A stretch of 64,000 bases of DNA, taken from CAIUMH01 sp963758555 (GTDB lineage: Bacteria; Actinomycetota; Acidimicrobiia; Acidimicrobiales; RAAP-2). Of the stretch, positions 33,904 through 42,449 are shown one piece after another. The notes below the pieces were generated by a model that saw only the letters and a program-made list of their open reading frames with translations, made no database searches and had not been told where the DNA came from. Each line of letters starts with the position of its first letter. Position 1 is the stretch's first letter. Where the stretch lies: NCBI GenBank assembly GCA_963758555.1, contig CAVWVW010000003.1, positions 62,001-126,000 of the forward strand. The letters are read 5' to 3'. A program made the translations under genes and the position numbers.

Positions 33904-35075
33904 GCGTGGACCTCTCTGCTCTCAAGGATGGTGGTCAGTCGGGCGCGGTGCTCGCCCACCGTGCCGTGGATGGCTGAGCCAAGCACGATGCGGCGGAGGT
34001 AGAGGTGCAGGTCGTGCTCGAAGGTGACGCCGATGCCACCGTGGAGCTGGACGCACTCTTGTGCGAGCTCTGGGCCCTTGGAGCCGATGTAGGCGAGCGC
34101 GGCGCTCACCAGCTCTGCAGCGTCCGAGGCGCCGTCTCCCACTGAGGTAGCTGCCTCATCGAGCAGCGCATGGGAGGTCTCCAAGGAGATCTTCATGTCG
34201 GCGTAGCGGTGCTTGAGCGCTTGGTAGGACGCGATGGGACGACCGAACGAGTAGCGGTTGAACGACCACTCGAGCGTCAGCTCGAAGGCCTTGTCCATCG
34301 CTCCGACCATCTGGCCAAGCTCGAAGATCAGCGCCGCTTGGAGCTCTCGCTCGATTTCAGCGGCCGCACCCTCTCCGACGGGACCGACCACCGCGCTGTG
34401 CTCGAGGGCGACCTGCTCGAAGGTGACAGTCGCGAAGCGCCGCGTCAGATCCACGCCGCTCATGGGCGTGATGGTGATCCCAGGGGCGTCCGCCGGCACC
34501 AGCAGCTGGAGCAAGCCCTCAGGGCTCTCCGCGACGACCAAGAACCAGCTCGCCAGAGCAGCGGACTCGACGGGCCCCTTCTTGCCTGAGAGCACGTAGC
34601 CGCCGTCGCTCGGGGTGGCCGTCGTGGTCACCGTGCCAAGGGCGTCATTCGGGGGCGGCTCGGCGGCGCACCAGCTGGCCAGCGCCTCTCCGGCCACGAT
34701 GGCGTCGAGAGCCAAGCGCTTCTGCTCGTTGGTCCCGAGGCGCGAGAGCGCACCAGCGACGACGTTGGTCGTCGAGAGCGGGCCAGGAGCGGCAGCACGG
34801 CCGAACTCGAAGGCCAGCAGCGCAGCGTCGGTGAAGGGCTTGCCGCTGATCGAGCCGCCGCCGTCCTCCTCGCTCACGAGCAGCGACGTCCAACCGAGCT
34901 CAGCACCTTGGGTCCACGTCGTGAGATCGAAGCCGTCGGCGTCGTGGCGCCGAGCCCGAAGCTCGGTGACGGGCGCCTTCTCCTCCAAGAAGCGCCTCGT
35001 GGTGTCGGCGAACATCTCCTGGTCGCTCGTGGTCTCTAGCTCCACCTGGTGGCCCTCCTCTGTTGTTCCGATCAC
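33900..35075 (-). CDS. Acyl-CoA dehydrogenase, subunit 1 of a pair
   Basis: 391 aa. The N-terminal helical domain contains DQEMFADTTRRFLEEKAPV; the middle has GWTSLLVSEEDGGGS; the C-terminal region RYSFGRPIASYQALKHRYAD and VQLHGGIGVTFEHDLHLYLR matches the second class of the heterotetrameric dehydrogenases. It has about 25 residues before the family start, so a later start is possible. It leads the two-gene operon. About 290 bases upstream is a palindrome (35364-35379) also found before the DapB-like gene. Confidence 0.88.
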   Translation of the reverse strand: MIGTTEEGHQVELETTSDQEMFADTTRRFLEEKAPVTELRARRHDADGFDLTTWTQGAELGWTSLLVSEEDGGGSISGKPFTDAALLAFEFGRAAAPGPLSTTNVVAGALSRLGTNEQKRLALDAIVAGEALASWCAAEPPPNDALGTVTTTATPSDGGYVLSGKKGPVESAALASWFLVVAESPEGLLQLLVPADAPGITITPMSGVDLTRRFATVTFEQVALEHSAVVGPVGEGAAAEIERELQAALIFELGQMVGAMDKAFELTLEWSFNRYSFGRPIASYQALKHRYADMKISLETSHALLDEAATSVGDGASDAAELVSAALAYIGSKGPELAQECVQLHGGIGVTFEHDLHLYLRRIVLGSAIHGTVGEHRARLTTILESREVHA

Positions 35076-35375
35076 GCTGGACCGGCTGTGGTCACGTCAC
35101 TCTGGCATGTCGGTGACCATGATGAGTCGCCGTCTCTCGAGGTCGACGTCGCCGTCTCGAGCGCACCGCGCTTGGTTCACCAGACTTGCCAGCGCTGCTC
35201 GCGGAGCGGTGCTCGCCCAGCGTGAGCGCTGCCGAGCAGGCCCCCCATGTTGCGCAGGTGTGGCTTCCCTGCATGACACTTGAACTGTCGCTCACCCTAA
35301 CGCGCCAGGGCCCTTCGCCCCAAGGGCGCAGGTTGAGGTCCTGGTCGCGGCGTCGGCCTGGTTCTGAGCGGTCGC
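35076..35375. other. 300-base intergenic region upstream of the acyl-CoA dehydrogenase operon
   Basis: Contains no supported gene. Short frames here have low-complexity or frameless sequence. A potential GC-rich hairpin (GCCCTT-CGCCCC-AAGGGC) lies around 35315-35335, and the palindrome at 35364-35379 marks the far end. I looked for a tRNA because one translated frame resembled tRNA-derived false proteins, but no T-loop or cloverleaf fits. Confidence 0.35.
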
Positions 35376-35379
35376 TCAG
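35364..35379. promoter_or_regulatory. Palindrome CTGAGCG-GT-CGCTCAG, second copy of a shared operator
   Basis: Perfect 7-base arms. It matches the site at 25058-25073 at every position except one central base. It overlaps the last bases of the FkbM gene and sits about 290 bases before the paired acyl-CoA dehydrogenases. One TetR-family regulator may control both loci. Confidence 0.55.
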
Positions 35380-36212
35380 GCGCGTGCGATGGCCGCTTCC
35401 ATCGCCACCTTGACGGCCCACAGCCGCATGGCGAAGGTCATGTCGCGATCGTTGAACGTCAGCGTGGAGACGTCGTGGTTTCGGAGCAGCGCACGAAACG
35501 AGTCGTCCTTCTCCGGATCGATCTTCGAGAGGTCATCCCACATTCCGAAGTAGGCGTCGATCGATGAGGTGAGATCCGCAGCAACCAGGTCCTCGATGAC
35601 GAAGAGCTCTGCTCCCTCGATGTTCATCCGCAGGAGCACGACGTGATCGTTGAACCAGGGATAGTCCTCTTTGAGGATCGAGCTGAGGTGTGCGGCAGGC
35701 ACCTCGACCGAGGCGTTGCCCCGCTCAGCGAAGAGCGAGTCGCCCTTCCCGTCGCCGGTGCCCACGTGGAGCGTGACGGTCGAGGCCTCGACGTCCGGGC
35801 CCACCAGGGCGATCTGGCGGAGATCGAGCTCGGGGAGATGGCCGAGGTTGGCGACGGCCTCTTCGTAGGATGCCGGGTTCGCCTCGAAGCCGAGGATGCT
35901 CAGCTCACAGCGCTCGGCGAGCCACTCGTGGACCTTGAGGACCTGCTCGCCGCGCTTGTGCACGCCGCAGTCGACGTAGAGGACCCTCAGCGGCTTACCG
36001 TGGCGCCGACGGAAGCTGAGTCCGCGCGGCAGGAGGGGAAGCACCTGGATGGCGAGGAGCAGCGAATCGAGCTCAATCAGGGCTCGCACGGCAAGGCGCT
36101 GGACGAAGGGTCCCCCCGGCAGCCCCTTGAGTCGGGCCACAAGGGCCCAGTTCCACAGGCGTTGGTGGGGGTGCCACCAGAGGCTCTTCGATCCTGCGGT
36201 GGAGGTGTCCAT
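35376..36212 (-). CDS. FkbM-family methyltransferase
   Basis: 278 aa. The SAM-binding region is RVLYVDCGVHKRGEQVLKVH (about residues 74-93) with LSILGFEANPASYEEAVANL (acidic turn) and LLRMNIEGAELFVIEDLV, the FkbM hallmark K/R-x-D/N-x-E-G-x-E. FkbM enzymes methylate hydroxyl groups of sugars or polyketides; the substrate here is unknown. The N-terminal 70 residues are basic with a hydrophobic stretch. It lies downstream of a sulfotransferase, so both may decorate one glycan or glycolipid. Confidence 0.85.
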   Translation of the reverse strand: MDTSTAGSKSLWWHPHQRLWNWALVARLKGLPGGPFVQRLAVRALIELDSLLLAIQVLPLLPRGLSFRRRHGKPLRVLYVDCGVHKRGEQVLKVHEWLAERCELSILGFEANPASYEEAVANLGHLPELDLRQIALVGPDVEASTVTLHVGTGDGKGDSLFAERGNASVEVPAAHLSSILKEDYPWFNDHVVLLRMNIEGAELFVIEDLVAADLTSSIDAYFGMWDDLSKIDPEKDDSFRALLRNHDVSTLTFNDRDMTFAMRLWAVKVAMEAAIARA

Positions 36213-36319
36213 GGCTCAGGTCGCCTTTCTGGGCGCGCAGCGGGTGGAGCCCCGACGGCTTGGGGCACCGAGCGCGGGCATGCTGCTCCAGTGTGTCCGA
36301 ACCTGCCTTGGGCCACGAA

Positions 36320-37135
36320 TCACGAGAATCGCTCGACGAGCGCAGCGATCGGATCTCCGAGCGCACGGCTGAGCCGCTCTCTCTGGTCCTCGCTGAGGGT
36401 CGCCGTCGCTCCTCGAGGCTCGTGGCCCTGGGCGGTCGTCGCCTGGGGCCGGACGTTCGAGCGATCCCACTCGGGGATCTCGGTGAGGGTCGTGCCGAGC
36501 AGCGCTCCGACTCGAGCGAAGAACGACGGCACGATGGATGGCCCGTAGGCGAGCACGTGGAGCGAGCCGGCACCGAAGACTGAGGCGAAGCTGTCGGTGA
36601 GCTCCTCGTAGCGAAGGCAGAACGCCATGTCTCGCAGGTGGATCGAGCCGTTCGAGACCGCCTCGTCGACGAAGCCGCTGAGATCGACGCTCAGCCCGTG
36701 CTTCTTGAGCTCGTAGAAGAGGGACTCGAGGTAGCCGGGCACTTCTCGGAGAGCGAGCACCACCTCGACTTGATAGCCAGCGCCCTCAAGGCCCTCCTTG
36801 AGCCTCCGAGCGGTCGCAGGACGCTCATAGAGGTACTCGAAGCCCTCCGCCGAGAGCAGCACCCGAGGTGGCTGGTCTCGGCCGAGCTCCGCGACCAGCT
36901 CGGCGAAGCTTCCTGCTGCGGGGTCGTAGCGCTCATCGTCCAAGAGGTCCCAGACGAGGTTGTGATGGCCGGCGCCGACTCGAGTGAGCTGCGGATAGCA
37001 GAGGCCTTCGTGCGCGAAGTGGTCCTCGTTCGCGGCCAGCATCTTCTGGATCGAGGTGGTCCCGGTCTTGTGCGTGCCGACGTGGAGGACCACCACGGGC
37101 GAGGGCTGCCGTCGGCGGCGCGAACGGAACGGCAC
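36320..37135 (-). CDS. Sulfotransferase-family protein
   Basis: 271 aa. HVGTHKTGTTSIQKMLA (residues 18-34) is the 5'-phosphosulfate loop. VEVVLALREVPGYLESLFYE matches the 3'-phosphate region. It belongs to the group close to glycan/cell-surface sulfotransferases. It is upstream of and in the same orientation as the FkbM gene (gap 107 bases). This is the third sulfotransferase in the window. The basic N-terminus MPFRSRRRRQ precedes the first strand. Confidence 0.85.
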   Translation of the reverse strand: MPFRSRRRRQPSPVVVLHVGTHKTGTTSIQKMLAANEDHFAHEGLCYPQLTRVGAGHHNLVWDLLDDERYDPAAGSFAELVAELGRDQPPRVLLSAEGFEYLYERPATARRLKEGLEGAGYQVEVVLALREVPGYLESLFYELKKHGLSVDLSGFVDEAVSNGSIHLRDMAFCLRYEELTDSFASVFGAGSLHVLAYGPSIVPSFFARVGALLGTTLTEIPEWDRSNVRPQATTAQGHEPRGATATLSEDQRERLSRALGDPIAALVERFS

Positions 37136-37243
37136 CGCGCCAGCGTATCGAGGGCAAGTGGCCCGAAGTCGACTGTCGAACCCTGAGGTGGAGCGAGTCC
37201 TCTAACTTGAGAGGGCTCAGCGCATCATCGGAGGAAGGCGCCC

Positions 37244-39463
37244 GTGAACGACTCGACGATCATCTACACCCAAACTGACGAGGCTCCCGCTCTCGCCACC
37301 TACTCGCTGCTGCCCGTCATCAGGGCGTACGCCGCCAAGGCGGGCGTGGTGGTCGAGACTCGAGACATCTCGCTCTCAGGGCGGATCATCGCCTCCTTCA
37401 GCGACCTCTTGCCGCCCGAGCAGCGACTCGACGACGCCTTGGCCGAGCTCGGCAAGCTCGTGGCCTCGCCCGAGGCCAACGTCATCAAGCTGCCGAACAT
37501 CTCTGCTTCGATCCCGCAGCTCAAGGCGGCAATCGCTGAGCTCCAGGCATCGGGTTACGGGCTGCCGGCCTACCCCGACGACCCGAAGACCGATGCGGAG
37601 CGTGACGCCCTCGCTCGTTACAAGCGGGTCCTCGGCAGTGCGGTCAACCCGGTGCTGCGGGAGGGCAACTCGGATCGCCGTGCGCCTGCGTCGGTCAAGA
37701 ACTATGCGAGGACCCATCCCCATCGCATGGGAGCGTGGTCGAGCACGTCGAAGACCACGGTCGCCCACATGGAGGCGGGCGACTTCCGCAACAACGAGCA
37801 CTCGGTCGTCATGGCGCACGCCGGCGAGCTCCACGTCACCTTGGTGGGCGCCGACGGCACCAGCACCGTCTTGCGCGAGCCCGTGCCGGTCCTCGAGGGC
37901 GAGGTCATCGATGCGTCAGTGATGAACGTGGCCGCTCTTCGCCAGTTCCTCACCGCCCAGATCGCCAAGGCCAAGGCCGAGGGCGTGCTGTTCTCGGTCC
38001 ACCTCAAGGCCACCATGATGAAGGTCTCGGACCCCATCATCTTCGGCCACGTGGTCGAGTCCTTCTTCCCGAAGACCTTCGCTGCGTACGGCGGGGAGCT
38101 GGCCGCGGCGGGCCTCAGCCCCAACAACGGGCTTGGTGCGATCCTCGATGGCCTCGACGCCCTTGAGAACGGTGCTTCGATCCGGACGTCGTTCGATGAC
38201 GAGCTGGCCGAGGGCCCGACCCTCGCCATGGTGGACTCGGACAAGGGCATCACCAACCTCCACGTGCCGAGTGACGTGATCGTGGACGCCTCGATGCCAG
38301 CGATGATCCGCTCGTCGGGGCACATGTGGGGTCCTGATGGCGAAGAGGCTGACACCCTCGCGGTGATCCCTGATTCGAGCTACGCCGGCGTCTACGCCGT
38401 GGTGGTCGACGACTGCAGAGCCCATGGCGCCTTCGATCCCGCCACCATGGGCTCGGTGCCCAACGTCGGGCTCATGGCTCAGGCGGCCGAGGAGTACGGC
38501 AGCCACAACAAGACCTTCGAGATCCCCACCGACGGCAACGTGGTCGTGGTCAACGACGCAGGCGACGAGGTCTTCGACATCCCGGTGAGCGCCGGCGACA
38601 TCTTCAGGATGTGCCAGACCAAGGACGTCCCCATCAAGGACTGGGTCAAGCTGGCGGTGACTCGAGCTCGGGCCACGGGCGACCCGGCCCTCTTCTGGCT
38701 CGATCCGACGCGCGCCCACGACGCCAACTTGATCACCAAGGTGCGCGAGGCGCTCAAGGACCACGACACCGAAGGGCTCTCCATCGAGATCGCGTCTCCG
38801 GTGGACGCGACGGCAATCTCCTTGGAGCGGATCCGCCGAGGTGAGAACACCATCTCGGTCACCGGCAACGTGCTGCGTGACTACCTCACCGATCTCTTCC
38901 CGATCTTGGAGCTGGGCACCAGCGCCAAGATGCTCTCGGTCGTGCCGCTGATCAACGGCGGAGGGCTCTTCGAGACGGGTGCGGGTGGCTCAGCGCCGAA
39001 GCACGTCCAGCAGCTGGTCAAGGAGAACTACCTGCGTTGGGACAGCCTTGGTGAGTTCCTGGCCCTGGCGGTGAGCTTCGAGCACCTGGCCGGTGCGACC
39101 AGCAACGCACGAGCCCAGGTGCTCGCCGACACCCTCGACCGGGCGACGGGGACGCTGCTCAACGAGGATCGCTCGCCGAGCCGGAGCCTGGGAGGTCTCG
39201 ACAACCGGGGCAGCCACTTCTACCTTGCCCTCTACTGGGCCCAGGAGCTGGCTGCGCAGAGCGAGGACGCGGAGCTTGCGGCCAGCTTCGGCTCCCTGGC
39301 GCGATCGCTCGAGGACGCCGAGGCCACGATCGTCGCCGAGATGCTTGCGGTGCAGGGCTCGCCGGTCGACCTCGGCGGCTACTACCGTCCCAACCCTGAG
39401 AAGGCGACCGCAGCGATGCGGCCATCGGCGACCTTCAACGCCGCCCTCGACGCCCTGGGCTGA
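37244..39463 (+). CDS. icd: NADP-dependent isocitrate dehydrogenase, monomeric type
   Basis: 739 aa, the normal length for the monomeric enzyme that oxidises isocitrate to 2-oxoglutarate in the citrate cycle. Recognisable segments are IIYTQTDEAPALATYSLLPV, the substrate region RAPASVKNYARTHPHRMG, KTTVAHMEAGDFRNNEHSV and YYRPNPEKATAAMRPSATFN. GTG start at 37244 has GGAGGAAGG upstream. A possible -10 TAACTT (37203-37208) lies inside the short inverted repeat CCTCT-AACTTG-AGAGG (37199-37214). Confidence 0.96.
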   Translation: MNDSTIIYTQTDEAPALATYSLLPVIRAYAAKAGVVVETRDISLSGRIIASFSDLLPPEQRLDDALAELGKLVASPEANVIKLPNISASIPQLKAAIAELQASGYGLPAYPDDPKTDAERDALARYKRVLGSAVNPVLREGNSDRRAPASVKNYARTHPHRMGAWSSTSKTTVAHMEAGDFRNNEHSVVMAHAGELHVTLVGADGTSTVLREPVPVLEGEVIDASVMNVAALRQFLTAQIAKAKAEGVLFSVHLKATMMKVSDPIIFGHVVESFFPKTFAAYGGELAAAGLSPNNGLGAILDGLDALENGASIRTSFDDELAEGPTLAMVDSDKGITNLHVPSDVIVDASMPAMIRSSGHMWGPDGEEADTLAVIPDSSYAGVYAVVVDDCRAHGAFDPATMGSVPNVGLMAQAAEEYGSHNKTFEIPTDGNVVVVNDAGDEVFDIPVSAGDIFRMCQTKDVPIKDWVKLAVTRARATGDPALFWLDPTRAHDANLITKVREALKDHDTEGLSIEIASPVDATAISLERIRRGENTISVTGNVLRDYLTDLFPILELGTSAKMLSVVPLINGGGLFETGAGGSAPKHVQQLVKENYLRWDSLGEFLALAVSFEHLAGATSNARAQVLADTLDRATGTLLNEDRSPSRSLGGLDNRGSHFYLALYWAQELAAQSEDAELAASFGSLARSLEDAEATIVAEMLAVQGSPVDLGGYYRPNPEKATAAMRPSATFNAALDALG

Positions 39464-39509
39464 GCGGGACCCTGGCAGAGGACCGAAGAGCGCTCGAGGG
39501 GATCAGCCG

Positions 39510-40598
39510 GTGAACATCACACCGATCGAGCGACCGGTCAGGCTTGCGATCATCGGGCTGGGTCGGATCTTCGACCTCAACAAGCTGGCGTACCTCGCGA
39601 ACCCTGAGGTCGACGTGGTCGCTCTCGTCGATCCGAGCGCCGAGCGCCTCGAGCAACGAGCCAGCGACTTTCCCACGGCTCGTCGGTTCTCATCCATTGA
39701 AGAGCTGGCCGCCAGCGGCCTCTCGGTCGACGCGGCTGAGGTCTTGGTGCCGATCGCGCTGCACGCCGACGCGGTCATCGCCCTCTTGGGCCATGGGTGG
39801 CACGTCAACCTGCAGAAGCCGATCTGCAACGACTTGGTTGAGGCCCAGGCCATCGTGGACGCCGCCCGCAAGGCCGAGCGGGTGGTCCGCGTGATGGAGA
39901 ACTACCTCTTCTACGAGCCGCTCGTGCGGCTCAAGTCGATCGTCGAGGGCGGCGAGCTCGGCTCCATCAGCGGCTACCACCTCAAGATGGTGGCCAGCGG
40001 CCGCGGAGGCTGGGAGGTGCCCGGAGACACCTACGCCTGGCAGTTCGACCAGGCCGAGCGGGGTCGTGGCACGCTGCTCTTCGACGACGGCTGGCACAAG
40101 TTCTCGACGATGCTGTGGCTCTTTGGCCCTGTGCGAGAGGTGCGCGCCTGGGTGGGGACCACCGAGATCATCGAAGGCATCGAGATCGACGCGCCGACCA
40201 CCATTGTCTGGGAGCACGAGAACGGCGTCCGAGGCGTCTGGGACGTGACCCTCGCGGTCGATCTGTACCTGCGCTCGGACTACTACACGAATGATGAGCG
40301 ATGGGAGGTCACGGGTCGGAAGGGCTTCGCCCGTGTGAACCGCTGCACGGCTCGTGGCATCCAGGAGCCCAGCCTCGAGGTCTACCTCGACGGCGAGATG
40401 CGCTCCTTCCACGCCTTGGACGATGACTGGGCCAGCAGCTTTCGTCGCTCCGGCGAGCACTGGGTGTCGTGGCTCAAGCGTGGCCAAGGCCCCTTGTGCT
40501 GGAGCGCCGAGGAGGCCATCGACGTGCTTCGTCTGGCGCTGGCCGCCTATGCCAGCAGCGACCAAGGTGGCATAGGGATCGAGCCCTCGAGCCTCTGA
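39510..40598 (+). CDS. Gfo/Idh/MocA-family oxidoreductase
   Basis: 362 aa. The Rossmann motif is VRLAIIGLGRIFDLNKLAYL, then VVALVDPSAERLEQRASDF and HVNLQKPICNDLVEAQAIVD, which holds the family E/Q-K-P motif. A second domain, LLFDDGWHKFSTMLWLFGPV, has the Asp-x3-His pattern of the catalytic region. It probably oxidises or reduces a sugar or cyclitol with NAD(P). Start GTG at 39510 has GAGGGGA upstream and lies 46 bases after icd; co-transcription is possible. Confidence 0.9.
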   Translation: MNITPIERPVRLAIIGLGRIFDLNKLAYLANPEVDVVALVDPSAERLEQRASDFPTARRFSSIEELAASGLSVDAAEVLVPIALHADAVIALLGHGWHVNLQKPICNDLVEAQAIVDAARKAERVVRVMENYLFYEPLVRLKSIVEGGELGSISGYHLKMVASGRGGWEVPGDTYAWQFDQAERGRGTLLFDDGWHKFSTMLWLFGPVREVRAWVGTTEIIEGIEIDAPTTIVWEHENGVRGVWDVTLAVDLYLRSDYYTNDERWEVTGRKGFARVNRCTARGIQEPSLEVYLDGEMRSFHALDDDWASSFRRSGEHWVSWLKRGQGPLCWSAEEAIDVLRLALAAYASSDQGGIGIEPSSL

Positions 40599-40674
40599 GA
40601 CCGTCCCTCGACTTTCGAGCGGGTCGTGGTAGCAAAGGTCGGAGCACGCAGCGGCTCACGAAGGAGGACGATCG

Positions 40675-41490
40675 ATGGCAGAGTCATTGGTCACCCCGCA
40701 TCTCGGCTTCTCCGGTCTCCCGAAAGAGGTCGTCGCAGAGCTGACGGGCTTCGACAACCCGAGCCACGAGTGGCGCCGGGTCTGGTCAGAGGTCTTCGGC
40801 ACGTTCCTCTTGGTGATGGTGGCGGCAGGCGGCGGCATGATGGGCGAGGCCTTCCCCGGCCAGATCAGTCGCACCGCAGCCGTCGTCGCCCCAGGTCTCA
40901 TGGTGATGGCGATGATCATGTTCATGGGCAAGGTCTCAGGTGCTCACTTCAACCCCGCCGTGAGCATCGGCTTCGCCTTGCGTGGTGACTTTCCGTGGCG
41001 GCGGGTGCCCGCCTATCTCATCGCCCAGCTTCTCGGAGCGCTCGCCGCGGCTGCACTCATCCAATCGGTGGTCCACGTGTCGGCCTCGTACGGTGCGACC
41101 TATCCCGCGCACAGCGCGACGGCGTGGGCGGCCTTCGTCATGGAGGTCCTCCTCACCATGGGGCTCCTGAGCGTGATCTTGGGCACGTCGTCGGGAGCAC
41201 AGAACATCGGCATCTTGGGTGCTCTGGCGGTCGGGGCCTACATCGCCCTGGCCGGTCTGTGGGCGAGCCCGCTCTCAGGGGCGTCGATGAACCCGTTCCG
41301 GTCGCTCGGCCCCGACATCATCGCCAACGACTACCGATCGATCTGGGTCTATCTGGCCGGCCCGATCGTCGGCATGCTGATCGCGGTGGGTGCGGCCTTC
41401 GTCTTGCGAGGTGCCGGCGGCGGGGTCTCGGGATCGATGGCAGCCCAGGGCAGCCTCGATCCGACGATCGCCTACCCCGAGAAGCCCTGA
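40675..41490 (+). CDS. Aquaporin/MIP-family channel
   Basis: 271 aa with six membrane segments and a cytoplasmic N-terminus of about 40 residues. The first pore half has GAHFNPAVSIG (normal NPA, near residue 88). The second reads SGASMNPFRSLGP, with NPF replacing NPA. The family conducts water, glycerol or other small neutral solutes; the altered second motif may change selectivity. The ATG has GGAGGA upstream. The gene stands alone after the Gfo/Idh/MocA gene. Confidence 0.9.
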   Translation: MAESLVTPHLGFSGLPKEVVAELTGFDNPSHEWRRVWSEVFGTFLLVMVAAGGGMMGEAFPGQISRTAAVVAPGLMVMAMIMFMGKVSGAHFNPAVSIGFALRGDFPWRRVPAYLIAQLLGALAAAALIQSVVHVSASYGATYPAHSATAWAAFVMEVLLTMGLLSVILGTSSGAQNIGILGALAVGAYIALAGLWASPLSGASMNPFRSLGPDIIANDYRSIWVYLAGPIVGMLIAVGAAFVLRGAGGGVSGSMAAQGSLDPTIAYPEKP

Positions 41491-41521
41491 GCGGCGAGGT
41501 CAACGGTGGGAAGGGCGCCCC

Positions 41522-42382
41522 TCAGCGGTCGTAGACGTAGAAGCCCCGACCGGTCTTTCGGCCGAGGAGGCCGGCGTCGACCATCCGGCTGAGCAGAGGT
41601 GGTGGCCCGTAGTCAGTCCGCTTGAACTCCGCATAGAGCGACTCAGAGACCGCCAGCACCGTGTCGAGACCGATGAGGTCAGCCAGACGGAGCGGACCCA
41701 TGGGGTGAGCGAGCCCCTCGACCACGCCAGTGTCGATGTCCTCAGCGGTGGCGAAGCCGGACTCAAACATCCGGATCGCCGCCAGCTGATAGGGGATGAG
41801 CAGGGCGTTGACGATGAATCCGGCACGGTCCTGGCTCTCGATCGCCAGCTTGCCCAGCTGGTCGATGACGAAGCGACGAGAGCGCTCGGCAGTGGTGTCA
41901 TCGGTGAGCAGCGAGCGCACGATCTCGACGAGCTTGAGCACGGGCACCGGGTTGAAGAAGTGGAGCCCGATGACCTTCTCGGGTCGGCTGGTCGCCATGG
42001 CCAGCTTCATGATCGGGATCGACGACGTGTTCGACGCCAGAATCGCGTCCGGCGAGGTGAGGACCTTGTCTAGCGAGCGGAAGATCTCGGTCTTCGCCGC
42101 CTCGTTCTCGGTGGCGGCCTCGATGACGAGCTCGCGATCCGCCAGCTGGTCGAGGTCCGTCGTGACCACGATGCGGCTCATGATCTCTTCCCTGGTCGCC
42201 TCGTCGAGCTTGCCGGTCTTGACCGCACGGCCCAAGGAGCGATCAAGGTTCAAGATGCCCTTGGCCACGGCGTCGTCGCTGATCTCGAAGACCACCACGT
42301 CGGTGCCCGCCTTGGCGGCAACCTCGGCGAGCCCGGAGCCCATCAGGCCGCAGCCGACTACGCCAACTTTTTCGATCGTCAT
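41522..42382 (-). CDS. 3-hydroxyacyl-CoA (3-hydroxybutyryl-CoA) dehydrogenase
   Basis: 286 aa. NAD-binding motif VGVVGCGLMGSGLAEVAAKAG (residues 6-26, given as VGVVGCGLMGSG plus following helix). The catalytic loop is ILASNTSSIPI and GLHFFNPVPVLKLVEIV carries the catalytic His. The C-terminal domain has DRAGFIVNALLIPY and LGRKTGRGFYVYD. It acts in beta-oxidation or butanoate metabolism. ATG at 42382 has AGGAG upstream. The reading frame is open to 42592 but that part is not family sequence. Confidence 0.93.
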   Translation of the reverse strand: MTIEKVGVVGCGLMGSGLAEVAAKAGTDVVVFEISDDAVAKGILNLDRSLGRAVKTGKLDEATREEIMSRIVVTTDLDQLADRELVIEAATENEAAKTEIFRSLDKVLTSPDAILASNTSSIPIMKLAMATSRPEKVIGLHFFNPVPVLKLVEIVRSLLTDDTTAERSRRFVIDQLGKLAIESQDRAGFIVNALLIPYQLAAIRMFESGFATAEDIDTGVVEGLAHPMGPLRLADLIGLDTVLAVSESLYAEFKRTDYGPPPLLSRMVDAGLLGRKTGRGFYVYDR

Positions 42383-42449
42383 GGGACTCCTTCGTGGGCA
42401 CCGGTTTTGACAGAGCGATTCTAGATGACGCTCAGAGTTTGGTCGGCGT

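Noticed and set aside
35092..35421. Possible tRNA gene suggested by a peptide resembling tRNA-derived false translations
   Set aside because: No T-loop, anticodon arm or acceptor stem could be folded on either strand.
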